Of a stretch of 64,000 bases of DNA, positions 10,455-20,735 are shown piece by piece. The notes under the pieces are model-generated. The model ran no database searches, had not been told where the DNA came from, and worked only from the letters and a program-made list of their open reading frames with translations. The DNA comes from Caenorhabditis remanei. Its lineage: Eukaryota > Nematoda > Chromadorea > Rhabditida > Rhabditidae. Position numbers and translations under genes: made by a program. Within the stretch, counting starts at the first letter, position 1; the number at the start of each line of letters is the position of its first letter. Where the stretch lies: contig NC_071332.1 of assembly GCF_010183535.1 (NCBI RefSeq), positions 620,001 to 684,000 of the forward strand. The letters are read 5' to 3'.

Positions 10455-12856
10455 ATGCCTGTAGCAATCGACGTCGAGACAATCGGAAAATTCTCTCGCC
10501 TTGCGAAAAAGTAATTTTAAAACTCTTCCTGAAACAAAAATTCCTTTTTTCTTTCAATTTCAGTCCGAAATTTTCAGAGCGACAGTTCTAGACGCTCTTC
10601 CGCCTCGTTTGAATGAAAACAAAAACTTGTATGGAACATTGAGTGAAGAACTCGATTTGACACTTGGAAGTGAGGAATATAAGGAATCTTCCAGTACTGA
10701 AAATGATCTTGACCCGCTTCTCGATTATATATTGAAGACTTCGAAAGGAGGAGTCGCGTTGAAAGAGGTCTCGGAATCATTTTCTCTGAAAACTTGTAAA
10801 CGGACCGACACCGGCCGCGTAACTCTCTTAAAACGCAAAATTATTGGCTGAAAAATATGCCGAAATGTAGTTTTCGGCGAGTTCTGTTGTTCGTTTATGA
10901 CAATTTTTGCGTTTTTTGGCCGTTTTCGCGATTCTTGGCGTTTTTTGCGTTTTTTGGCCTATTGATCGATCGTTAAAGTTCCGAGGGCCGGGAAAAAGGC
11001 TAAAAACGCAAAAAAGGTCAGAAATGGCTAAAAACTCGAATAAACGCCGAAAATGGCCAATAAAAAACCGCAAAAATGACCAAAATCGACAAAATTGCCA
11101 AAAACCGTAAATGTGTCAAAAAACTAAAAAAAAAAGACCAAAAAGCGTAAAAACGCAAAAATGACCAACAACTTTTCCATTTTTGCACTTTTTGGCAATT
11201 TTTGTGTTTTTTCCCATGTTTTCGCTTTTTGGCTATTTTTGCGTTCATTTTGGCCTTTTTATGCGGTTTTTGGACTTTTTTTGCGTTTTTTGGACTTTTT
11301 TTCCCAGTCCGCAGCACCATAACATCTGCCATCCCGCCCGCAATATAGAACTCGCCGAGATCTACATTTTCGTATATTTTTCAGCTCATAATGTTGAGTT
11401 TTAGGCGAGTTACGCGCGGGCCTTGTTTACAAAAAAGATTTTCTCTAAAAACTTGTAATTTTTCGTAATTTTTCAGTCGATCGACGCAGAATTCATCACA
11501 ACTCCCCGAATTCTCAATGCTCTCGCTCGCTCTGTCTACAATAACGGAAATCCGCTGGAAATCTACGCGTCTCGTCAACAAGATGTCATTTTTCTCTGTG
11601 AAAAAGAGAAGAATTCTGAAGAGAATTCTTCTATTTCATATCTTCACAAATTCAAACAATATATGACACTGGATGAGAATCAGAATCCGCATAAAATCCA
11701 CGATAAGATTCAGAACAAATCGACGAATGTTGTGAATAAATTGACTCTGACTTCTGGAAATTCTGGAAATTTCAGCCTGAAAGTCGTTTATTCTTCGAAG
11801 GTGGATGCTGTTGATAGAGGTTAGGGTTTATATCAGAGTTGTACGGAATGCCATTTTTCAGTTTCCGGAATCCGGAACCGGAATGAGATTTTACATTTTC
11901 CGGAATTCGGAACCGGAATCAAATTTTCGAAATCCGGAATCGGAATGCCGAAAAAACCCGGAATTCCGGATTCCGGACAACTCTGGTTTTTATTAGCTCG
12001 TCACAGTTCTTACAACTGCGCTCCACCGCAAACGAGAGAGCATCGCCGAGAGACGCAGAGTTTTTCAGTTTTATTCTCGCGTCAACTCAGATTTTCACAG
12101 TTTTTGACCAATTTTCGCTGTTTTTCATAAATATTTCCAAAAAACAGTTGAACAAAAGCGAAAATCGGTCGAAAACTGAAAATCTGAGTTGGCGCGAGAA
12201 TAAAACTGAAAAACTCTGCGTCTCTCGCCGATACTCTCTCGTTTGCGGCAGAGCGTGGTTGTAAGAACTGCGCCGAGCTAATACAAAAATTTCTTTCAGA
12301 TGGTAACCTTCTCGAACTGAAAACCACCGCTTTGGGTCACAATAAATGGGTGGAGAAGCAGAGTCTTCGTCATTATCTGCAGGCGTTTCTTGCTAACGTG
12401 CCTTACGTCATTTACGGTCGCCGTACCAATATTCAGGAGCAAAATATTCATAAGGCACGTGCTATTAACACGACACGCTTCTTACAGCCGCGCTCTACCG
12501 AAGTCGAAGAGAGTTGTGTGCGAAATTGAGAGACTCAGAGAAAAAGAGACATTTTTCAAGAGGATTTTGGTGGAGCGGAGTTGTAAGAAGCGTACCGTGC
12601 TAATAATTCCCTTTATCAATTATAAATTTAGGTCGACACAATTCCAACCTCCAGCATTCCCAATTATCGCGTAAATTGGAAAAAGGAGACGTGCTTCGAG
12701 AAGTTGTTCAACATTCTTCAGAAAATCGAGTCGAAACTGGAATTCGACGAAGACGTGATGGTGGTGAAGGTGACAAAAGATGGAATGGAATGTGAAGAAA
12801 ACGGAGAAGAATGTTATGAACTTGTTAACCCGCTATTTTTGAATCACTTTGAATGA
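10455..12856 (+). CDS. DXO/Rai1-family protein, probably catalytically altered
   Basis: The DXO/Dom3z/Rai1 family removes incomplete or non-canonical caps from RNA and can degrade 5' ends. Model exons are 10455-10510, 10578-10767, 11477-11819, 12300-12454 and 12632-12856, giving 969 bases (322 aa). Family blocks seen: ALPPRLNENKNLYG early, AEFITTPRIL, SLKVVYSSKVDAVD, GNLLELKTT, HYLQAFLANVPYVIYGRRT, and a C-terminal TCFEKLFNIL block. The ELK motif and the later Gln are kept, but the E-x-D motif appears as K-V-D and the usual KFE as KFK. The exon 2 donor (GAG|GTCTCG) and exon 4 donor (AAG|GCACGT, a GC donor) are weak and chosen for phase; 10818 is an alternative exon 2 end. It is shorter than the usual 350-400 aa. 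Confidence 0.72.
10796..11436. repeat. Palindromic MITE-like element, copy 1, in DXO-like intron 2
   Basis: The left end GTAAAC..GGCCGCGTAACTC..GCTGAAAAATATGCCGAAATGTAG (10796-10882) is inverse to the right end, CTACATTTTCGTATATTTTTCAGCTC through GGGCCTTGTTTAC (11362-11431). The interior is AT-rich with many TTTTTGCGTTTTTTGGC runs in both orientations. Copies 2 and 3 are at 12943-13247 and 54285-54600. Confidence 0.85.
11828..11990. repeat. Short element with CAGAGTTG ends and a CCGGAAT-rich core
   Basis: It begins CAGAGTTGTACGGAATGCC and ends with GGACAACTCTGG, an inverted terminal match. The core is built of variants of TTCCGGAATCCGGAACCGG. The ends match the element at 42704-43254, which has a different core. 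Confidence 0.7.
11991..12285. repeat. Fold-back MITE in DXO-like intron 3
   Basis: Left arm 11995-12170 (CACAGTTCTTACAACTGCGC, AACGAGAGAGCATCGCCGAG, TTTTATTCTCGCGTCAACTC) pairs with right arm 12172-12285 over about 110 bases. It is close to the secs-1 intron element at 2455-2720. Confidence 0.8.
12462..12606. repeat. Fold-back MITE in DXO-like intron 4
   Basis: ATTAACACGACACGCTTCTT at 12464 is nearly inverse to AAGAAGCGTACCGTGCTAAT ending at 12604. The GCGCTCTACCG and GTGGAGCGGAG cores lie just inside. TA may be the target duplication. Confidence 0.7.
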
Positions 12857-12942
12857 AAAATTTGTCGATTTTTGTTACTTATTGTGCTTTTTGCGAGTTT
12901 CAATCTCGATTTAATCTATTTTTTACATGGCCGTGGAACTCG

Positions 12943-13247
12943 CTTCAAACGCAATATTATGTGCTTAAAAATATACCAAAATGTAGATCTCGACGAGTTT
13001 TATATCCGTGGCCTACTACGGGCCGGATGGCTATTCGTTAATGAGCCACGTTTCAGAATTGAATGGCTGTTTTGTTAATTTTCGCGTTTTTTGGCACTTC
13101 TTTCCGGCCCGCGGCTCATTAACGGATATCCATCACGCCCCTAGTTGGTCAGGGACATAGAACTCGCTGAGGTCTACATTTTGGTTTATTTTTCAGCTCA
13201 TAAAACTCAGTTTGAAGCTAGTTACGCGCCGGCCTGGATGACAAATA
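12943..13247. repeat. Palindromic MITE-like element, copy 2
   Basis: AAAAATATACCAAAATGTAG with ATCTCGACGAG near 12967-12997 pairs with CTCGCTGAGGTCTACATTTTGG near 13162-13184. The inner GGCCTACTACGGGCCGGATGG pairs with CCATCACGCCCCTAG. It lies between the DXO-like gene and lig-1. Confidence 0.8.
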
Positions 13248-13521
13248 TGATTTTTTTAGTCTCAATGCAAACTCGCTCCAACGCACATTTTTGGCGCGCT
13301 ATTCGAATGAAAATCCTCTCGTCTCATTTCTGCGGGAAAACAATGCGTACAACATTTCTTGTGGTTTCGAAACGTTTCCCCTGTTGTACGACTCCTTAAA
13401 ATTATTTTTTTCCGAACAATTTGTCCAAAAAATCAACTAAATACTCGATAATCTTCGTAATTTGCTTCACAGTTTCCAATTTTCGTTTATATTTCGCAAC
13501 TTTTTGCAAAAACTAATTTTG

Positions 13522-13530
13522 TATTTCCAG
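13522..13530 (+). promoter_or_regulatory. Trans-splice acceptor directly at the lig-1 ATG
   Basis: TATTTCCAG is immediately followed by ATG at 13531. With the same-strand DXO-like gene ending at 12856, lig-1 may be trans-spliced. Whether it shares an operon with that gene cannot be told, because a repeat element sits between them. Confidence 0.5.
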
Positions 13531-16500
13531 ATGTTCTTCTCAAAGGCTAGCAAAGCCGCAGTCGAATGGGCGAAAGGTGCAAAGTGAGTTATCGATTTTA
13601 TTTGATTTCCATTTTTCAAAAAAAAACACTTTTTTCATTTTTTCAGAGTTCCATTCAAAGAGTTCGCACAAACTCTCGAAAAAATCGAAGATTTGTCTGG
13701 AAAGAAGAAAATCGACGAGCTCGGTCAATTCTTCACAAAAGTTCTCGATTTTTCTCCGGAAGATCTGACAGCGTGCGTCTACATGTCAGTGAATCAGTTG
13801 GGTCCGTCATATGAGGGTCTGGAACTCGGAATTGCTGAACATTCATTGATTAAGGTAATTAATTAAAGAGTTGATATTGTAGTGACTTTGAGCCAAATTT
13901 GAGTGAGTTTGACGCAAATTTGAGTGATTTTGAGCCAAATTTGAGTGATTTTCAGTCAATTTTAACTGTTTTTTAGTCAATTTTGAGTGATTTTCAGTCA
14001 AATTTGAGTGATTTTCAGTCAATTTGCAATAATCTATTGATTCCAGGCAGTCGCACAAGCCACCGGAAGAGAAATCAACAAAATCAAAGAGGATCTTCGT
14101 ATAAAAGGAGATCTCGGAACAGTCGCCCAGCAATCTCGTCAGAATCAGAAGACACTGATTCAACCGAAACCTCTAACCATCCCAATTGTCTTCAATAAAC
14201 TCGTCAAAATTGCGAAAATCAACGGAAAAGAGGCGACGACGACGAAAATCAGTGAAATCAAGGGATTGCTGAGCTCTTGTCAGGGAATCGAGGCTCGATT
14301 TTTAGTTCGAATGCTCGCCGGAAAAATGAGAATTGGTCTGGGAGAGCAGAGTGTGTTATCGGCTCTCGGACATGCTTTAACTCTTGCGAAACTCGCTGAA
14401 ACTAACAAAAAAGTCAGTGGAGATAAGTTGGACGCTCTGAAGGATACTAATGTGAAGCGAGTCAAAACCGCGTACTGGTAAGCTTAAAATCAGAGAAATT
14501 CAACTTTTTTTCGAAAATTTTTACATTTTCGAGCTTAAAATGCAGATTTTTGAGCTCGAAATACTCATTTTTGAGCTTAAAATGCTCATTTTCGAGCTTG
14601 AAATGTCTATTTTGAGCTTAAATTGCTATTTTCAGTGAATGCCCCAACTACGACCGTCTAATCCAAGTGGCCCTCACCGAAGGCATCGATGCGCTCGTCG
14701 AAAAGTGCAAACTCACTCCGGGAATCCCACTGAAGCCAATGCTGGCTCATCCAACCAAAGGAATCGACGAGATTATGCGCCGATTCCGTAACCAGACGAT
14801 GACGTGCGAGTGGAAGTATGACGGAGAGCGTGGACAGATTCATAAGCGAGACGACGGACAAATCTTCATCTACAGTCGGAATCAGGAGAACAACACGACG
14901 AAATATCCGGATATTATAGAGAAAATCTCGGCGTGCATCGGTGAAGGCGTCGAATCGTTCATTGTCGATGCGGAGGTTGTGGCGATTGACGAGGCTGGAG
15001 TGATCCTTCCATTCCAAGTGTTATCAACGCGAAAACGAAAGAATGCGACGGATGATAATGGTGTGAAAGTGGGAGTTTTCTTATTCGATCTTCTGTATTT
15101 CAACGGGAAGCCACTGGTCCGTGAGCCACTTCGAAAACGGAGAGAATTGCTCCGTTCCAACTTCAAAAAGATCGATGGAAGCTTCTATTTTGCCACTTCT
15201 GTCGACACTATGGACACAGATGAGATCAACTCTTTCTTCGACGAGGCGATTCAGAACAAATGCGAAGGTTTGATGATCAAGACACTGGACACCGAGGCCA
15301 CTTATGAGATCTCTCGTCGCTCGAAAAGTTGGCTGAAAATGAAAAAAGATTATGTGGATGGTATTGGAGATACGCTGGATTTGGTTGTGATGGGCGCTTA
15401 TGTTGGGAATGGAAAACGGACTGGTGTCTATGGAGGATATCTGTTGGGGTGTTATAATCCGTCGACAGAGGAGTATGAGAGTGTTTGCAAGATTGGCACC
15501 GGGTTCTCGGATGAGGATCTTGCTGAGCAATTCAAGATTCTTCAAGAGAAAAAGATCGAGAAAGCGCCGATGTACTATCAATTTGATCCCACTTTGAAGC
15601 CAGATGATATCTTCGCTCCACACCTTGTATTCGAAATCAAGTGCGCCGATATCACCATCTCACCACGCCATAAAGCGGCCAGTGGTCTTACTGAAGACGG
15701 AAAAGGGATTTCCCTCAGATTCCCACGATTCTTGAGAATTCGTGACGATAAGAATGCGGACGACGCGACGTCGTCGGAGCAGGTTCTCGAGATGTATAGA
15801 AGTCAGGAGATTTTTGCGAATCAGAAGATTGAGGCGGATGATGGAGAGGAGGAGGACGATGATGATGTTGGAGAAGGTGAAGAGAAGGATGAAGAGGAGG
15901 AGGATTTGAACAAGACGAATGCGTCGGAAGGAAGTTCCAAAGAGAATCCCGTGGAGAAGAAAGCGACTCCGAAGAAGGAGGAGAAGGTAATCAATGAATT
16001 GATTTTACAGGAACAAGCTCCTCCCATTTTTGCGATTTTGGTGCCAAATTTGAGTGATTTTGAGCCAAATTTGAGCTATTTTAAGCCCACTTTGAGGTAT
16101 TTTGAACGAAATTTTAGTGATTTTGAGCCAAATTTTTGAGTGATTTTAAGCCAAATTTGAGCTATTTTAAGCCAAATTTGAGCTATTTCAAGCCAAATGT
16201 GAGGTATTTTAAACGAAATTTGAGCTGTTTTGAGCCGAATTTGAGTGATTTTAAGCTAAACGTGAGGAATTTTGAGCCAAATTTGAGTAATTTTAAGCCA
16301 AATTCGAGTGATTTTAACCCAAATTTGATCGATCTGAAGCCAAATTTGATCGATTTTAAGCGAAATTTGAGTGATTTTTGCCAAATTTGAGGGATTTTTA
16401 GCCAAATTTGAGCTATTTTGAGCCTTCGAAATCCTCCTAAAAACCCCTAAATTCATCTATTTTTCCAGAAATCTCCTGTAAAATCGTCTCCAGTGAAGAA

Positions 16501-16774
16501 ATCTCCAGTGGAACAGTCGCCAGCGAAAAAAGATGCTGAAAAATCAAAATCTCCATTGAAAAGCACTCCAGTCGAGAAGAAAAAAACGGTGGCCAGCATT
16601 TTCTCGTCATCGAAAAAGAGTGTGAAGAAGGAGGAATCACCAATAAAGAATAAGAAGAAGAACGAGTTCTCCTCCGAGTCGGATTCAGAAGATTCAGAAG
16701 ACGATGCGTTCGCGAAGAAGGCGCAACCGAAGAAGAAGCGATCCCGTGTGGCGATCGACTCGGATTCCGAATAA
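13531..16774 (+). CDS. lig-1: LIG-1, ATP-dependent DNA ligase I
   Basis: DNA ligase I seals nicks in replication (Okazaki fragments) and excision repair. Exons are 13531-13583, 13647-13854, 14047-14477, 14636-15986 and 16469-16774, summing to 2349 bases (782 aa). In order: an N-terminal DNA-binding domain ([32 protein letters not shown]), the adenylation core with motif I lysine in [10 protein letters not shown], motif [14 protein letters not shown], motif IIIa [10 protein letters not shown], motif [10 protein letters not shown], motif [10 protein letters not shown], and an OB fold ending in motif VI ([14 protein letters not shown]). The human protein has a long N-terminal extension with a PCNA-binding box. 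Here the N-terminus is short and a Lys/Ser/Pro and acidic tail of about 180 residues follows the OB fold instead. Catalytic residues look intact. Confidence 0.95.
13880..14036. repeat. Tandem TTTGAGTGATTTT repeats in lig-1 intron 2
   Basis: Degenerate copies of GCCAAATTTGAGTGATTTTGA and GTCAATTTTGAGTGATTTTCA with period near 21. They make up most of the intron 13855-14046. The same family is expanded in intron 4. Confidence 0.75.
14505..14632. repeat. Short tandem GAGCTTAAAATGC repeats in lig-1 intron 3
   Basis: Repeated TTTTCGAGCTTAAAATGC-like units, about 20 bases each and five to six copies, in the intron 14478-14635. Confidence 0.65.
16035..16425. repeat. 21-bp tandem repeat array in lig-1 intron 4
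   Basis: About 18 copies of a 21-base unit like GATTTTAAGCCAAATTTGAGT. Because 21 is a multiple of three, the array reads open and gives false repetitive ORFs. It is spliced out between donor 15986 and acceptor 16468. Confidence 0.85.
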
Positions 16775-17453
16775 TTTTACTCATTTTACTTTGAATACGA
16801 TATTGCTACACACTTTTTGTACTATGTTTCTCGCCCCTTTTTACGAGTAAATGACTCACGAATCGCCTTTGTCTCCTGACGCACCCATCCATATATGTAT
16901 TCAGTGTGTAGATGTGTTGTACTTCTTGTTTCTGATTTATTCAGAACTTTGAGTTGTGTCTCTATTTCAGGCGCGGTCATTGTTTTGTTGAAATGGACGG
17001 AGACTTCTGGAGACGAGAAAGAAGTGTGCCCTTCCTCTTCTTCAGAGAGCATCCGCTTCGCCGAAATTCGATTTGAAGACCCAAAAGAGAGAGAGAAAAG
17101 GCAAAAAGCACACACCGATGTGCCATCATGTTTTCATAGCTATGGGTCTTGCAGCGACTGGTGACTGTAATTTTCTGAGTTTTTGTAAAAAATGAGACCA
17201 TCAACTACCGTATGTAGTTTTGCAGTTCGATTACAGTAATCCCACTGCAAATAATTCGTAAATATGGTGAATGCAATCGCGCTCCATTGATAATTGTGAT
17301 ATTTGGCAAGAGCGCTCTACTGATAACCTGGATTTATTTTTTTCTTTTGATCGCTATTTTCATAATAGTTTACGAAAAAAACTATGAAAATTTGCGAAAA
17401 TAGGTCAAAAAACGGTGAAAATCTGGGCGCGAGAAAAAACTCTTTCTTAGTTC

Positions 17454-17550
17454 TTAGAGTCGCGTTGCGTGCGCGTCGCGGTTTATTTGGAAAGATACGA
17501 CAAGTAAAGGTAAGACACCATGCCAACCGTTGTGCGACGGAACGCATTTT
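17454..17550. repeat. Partial CGCGACGCGC-family repeat
   Basis: GTCGCGTTGCGTGCGCGTCG followed by CGGTTTATTTGGAAAGATAC, like 1140-1185 and 22487-22515. The opposite arm is weak. Confidence 0.5.
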
Positions 17551-17619
17551 CTGAATTTTTTTCAAACAATTTTCAGTTTTTTGCTTCCCTACGGTCCCTC
17601 TCCCATTTCCCAACTTTAT

Positions 17620-18300
17620 ACGCGCACATCTCGAAACCTAGAAGAGTTATCAAAAAGTTGTCAACTACAAAAATGGAGATCACACCTAGTGCTCCATTTT
17701 TGCAGTTGACAACATTTTGATAGCTCTTAACGCTTTTGAGATATGCGCCTTTGAAGATGGGGACCCAAAGTGAGAGAGAGTCGCAGAGAAGCTAGATTAT
17801 CTGACTTCTCTGCGCCCTCCTTCTTTCTTGTTTCAAGATTAATAACTTCCAATTTCTCGAAATCTAGAAGAGATATGAAAAAGTCTGAACAAAATAACTT
17901 TATTGTTGATGACTTAGAGAGAGCAGAGAAACGAGAGTGTCTCATTTCTCTGCGTCTCTCACTTTTCCATTTTTCTTGCTGATCTTTGAATGCGCATATC
18001 TCAACAGCTAGAAGAGCTAATAAAAAATAGTCAACAGAACAAATGTGTAAATTTTCCAGTAGAATATTTTTGTAGTTGAAAATTTTTTCATTGCACATTA
18101 CGTTCTTGAGATTTGCGCGCTCAAAGTTAGTTAGCAGAAGCAAGGAGATGTGGAGAGCGCAGAGAAGCTAGAGCGTATGTCTTCTCTGTGCACTCCTTCT
18201 CTCTTGTTTAAAGCTTAATATCTTCGAATATCTCGAAATCTAGAAGAGATATCAAAAGGTCTGAACAAGAAAAAGCCCAAGTAACTTTGTTGTTGTTGAC
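17620..18300. repeat. Cluster of the GAGATATGCGC / TTCTCTGCG dispersed repeat
   Basis: Several head-to-tail and inverted copies of a module with three recurring words: AGAAGAG(T/A)TATCAAAAAGTT, TTTTGAGATATGCGCC and GCAGAGAAGCTAGA..GACTTCTCTGCGCC. The same words recur at 24000-24900, 26000-26240, 28650-29025, 30975-31740, 34780-35110, 39450-39700, 46190-46690, 47750-47890 and 48885-49165. Confidence 0.8.
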
Positions 18301-18920
18301 TCACTCCCATCGTGAGACTCTTCCTCTCTTTTTTTCTTTTTTCTCTCCCTTTGCTCTACGTGAGACGTAAAGAACACGAACGAATATAATTAGACACGTA
18401 ATTAGGCGAGTAATTGTTTTTTTTTTTCGGTTTCGTCGTCGTCGTCGTCCCCCCTTCAACGACGTCGACGACTTCTTCTTCCATCTATGTCTGTTTTCTC
18501 TATTCTCGAGACTTCTTGACTCGTCGATTTTTTTTTGGATTTTTTGAAAAAATTCACTTAAAAACCATAATTTATGGGTCATTTTTCCCAATTTTCCCGC
18601 AATTTGATTTATGGAAAAGTATACGAGAATGCATAAATTGTGTAAAGAGTTTTTGCGAGAACATTTCTTGTTTCAAACATTCTCTCTCTCTCTCTCTCTC
18701 TCTCTCTGCGAGGTTTCACGAATATGAATTCTTTTTTGTCTGCTTTAGGAATATTTGTTGGCTCCTCCTCAGGGGACACTGTCTTCTCACTTTTTCTTGC
18801 AAGTTCTTAGAAGAGGTCAATGGGTTTGGAGATTTGGAATTCTAGAATAGGAATCCAGAATCCAGAACATGTAGCCGAACTTTTTTTTAAAGTCATGCTC
18901 TATTCAATAACAATTCCCCT

Positions 18921-19306
18921 CACTAGGGAAGGCCTCCAGGTGCCAGGTGACCGTGGAGTTATGAAATGTGACTTATATCATTGGAAAGCTGAGAAAACGA
19001 TGATTCCAAATATATATTCAGTTTTTGCCCGCGAGGCTTGTTATTCGAGAAAAACAAGGTCAAAGTTCGGAAAAAGACAAATTATTGCCTTTTTATCACG
19101 CGAAAATTGCAATAAATTTTCAACATTTTTTTCGAGTATCAGATAGGCATTTGTCATTTTCACTAACTTTGACCTTGTTTTTCTCGATTACCAAGCCTCG
19201 AGGGTAACAACTGAATATACATTTAGAATCAGCGTAATTTCAGCTTTCCAATGATATAAGTGACGTCCCTTAACTCCACGGTCACCTGGAGGTCTTCCCT
19301 AGTCAG
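18921..19306. repeat. Long fold-back element
   Basis: CACTAGGGAAGGCCTCCAGG at 18921 pairs with CACCTGGAGGTCTTCCCTAG near 19283. The arms continue through TATCATTGGAAAGCTGAGAA / TTTCAGCTTTCCAATGATAT and AGAAAAACAAGGTCAAAGTT / AACTTTGACCTTGTTTTTCT, about 150-170 bases each. A degenerate relative is at 51975-52165. Confidence 0.8.
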
Positions 19307-20404
19307 TAGTCGAGAATCAGTGAAATATTCGGTGGATTAGAAAATCCCAACGACCTAGGATTCCGTCTGACTCTTCCCGAAACTCCTATGTGGTCGAAAT
19401 TTTTCTAGGCCACCGGAATTTTGAGAGTCCTGTTTTTTGCAGTTTTACATAATGCGTTAAGAAGATTGCCTAGGTACCTGCGGTGGCCTATGTTTTTTTC
19501 TAAGCCACCAATCAGTCATCGATCTATAAATCTCTAAATTTTCGCTGCTTTTGGTTTACATTCTAGGTTTTTAGGCTTTTTCTAGGCCACCAAGAATTTT
19601 AGGACTGTCTTCCGCGTTAGAGAAGTATGCGACCCAAGGTTTTCTAGTTCACCGAAACTTTGAAAATAGGTTTTCTCAAGTTTCCAATTCTCTGATAGTG
19701 AGAGCTCACTGAAAACCTTATCACCGACAAAACCCACCTAGGAATGTCACTTGGTAACCAAATTTGACTTTGAAGTTGGGTCGTCAATTCGAAAATTCTA
19801 CACTTCGAACTCCCCGAACCCATCCTCTCCTCTATTTCCGTGTTCAATCCAATCTTTCATGTCATTAAGAAACATTTATGTAATCATGCCCCCCCCCCCT
19901 TGACTTCTTCTTCTTCCACATAGACATAGCCACACACACGAAAAGATTCACTCACTAACAACATTCGATATGCCAAATTGATGAAGCATGAAGGGGGTGG
20001 GACACCCTCCCCCCTTCCAACACAATTTGGTCCTGATTAGGTCTCTTCCTCTTGTCGGGCGACGAGGCAATTCAAAATCAAACCAGTGCCACTTCCCGTC
20101 TGTGACTTTTCCTCCCTTTTCTGTTGTGGGCCCCAACTTAACTTATACATCATATTGTCGTGTTCCCCCTCTCTTCTTCTTCCACAAAATCTATTCAGAA
20201 ATATGAAAAGTGTGACAGTTTTATGGTCTTTTATATATAAGTGGGGGGAGGAGGTGACTCCGTTGTTATGAAGACCGATGTCTTGGTTTTGAGGGGGAAT
20301 ATGGGCTCTTGAGAAGAGCATCCACCCTCACTTATTCTTTTTTTTTGTTGCTCTATAGAGATTCTTCGCAAGGTACAGTGCCGGCCAAAATGAGATCATA
20401 TTTT

Positions 20405-20735
20405 GCTTTGAGAGTGTGTCATGGTAAAACTAACTGTCCCACAAAATAACTTTTTATGAGATCAAACAGACCAAGAGTAAAACTCCATTTTTGTAGTTGA
20501 CAACTTTTTGGCACGGACACTCCCTAGCAAGTTACATTTCGACAGACCCATTTCAAAGCAAAATAGTGTGATTTTGAGCAGGCCCCTTAAAATGATTATA
20601 ACTCTCTAGGAATTGTTCGTACAAAAAAGTTGTCAACTATAAAAATGAAGTTATATCTTTGATCTGTTTAATCCATAAAAAATTACTTTGTTGGACAAAC
20701 TATTATACTATGACACTCACTCAAAGTTGAGTATT
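20405..20735. repeat. Fold-back element containing TTGACAACTTTTT words
   Basis: CATTTTTGTAGTTGACAACT near 20489 is inverse to AGTTGTCAACTATAAAAATG near 20628. Outer words GTCCCACAAAATAACTTTTTA and AAAATTACTTTGTTGGACAA also pair. A second copy is at 31150-31455. Confidence 0.7.

Noticed and set aside
14667..16139. Treating the long lig-1 frame as a complete single-exon protein ending at 16139
   Set aside because: After 15986 it reads into intron repeats. A GTAATC donor at 15987 and acceptor at 16468 restore a conserved-style Lys/Ser/Pro tail in phase.
16136..16390. Open frame of 84 residues with repeated NLSYFKP units
   Set aside because: It is the 21-base tandem repeat in lig-1 intron 4. 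The period is a multiple of three, so it stays open by chance.
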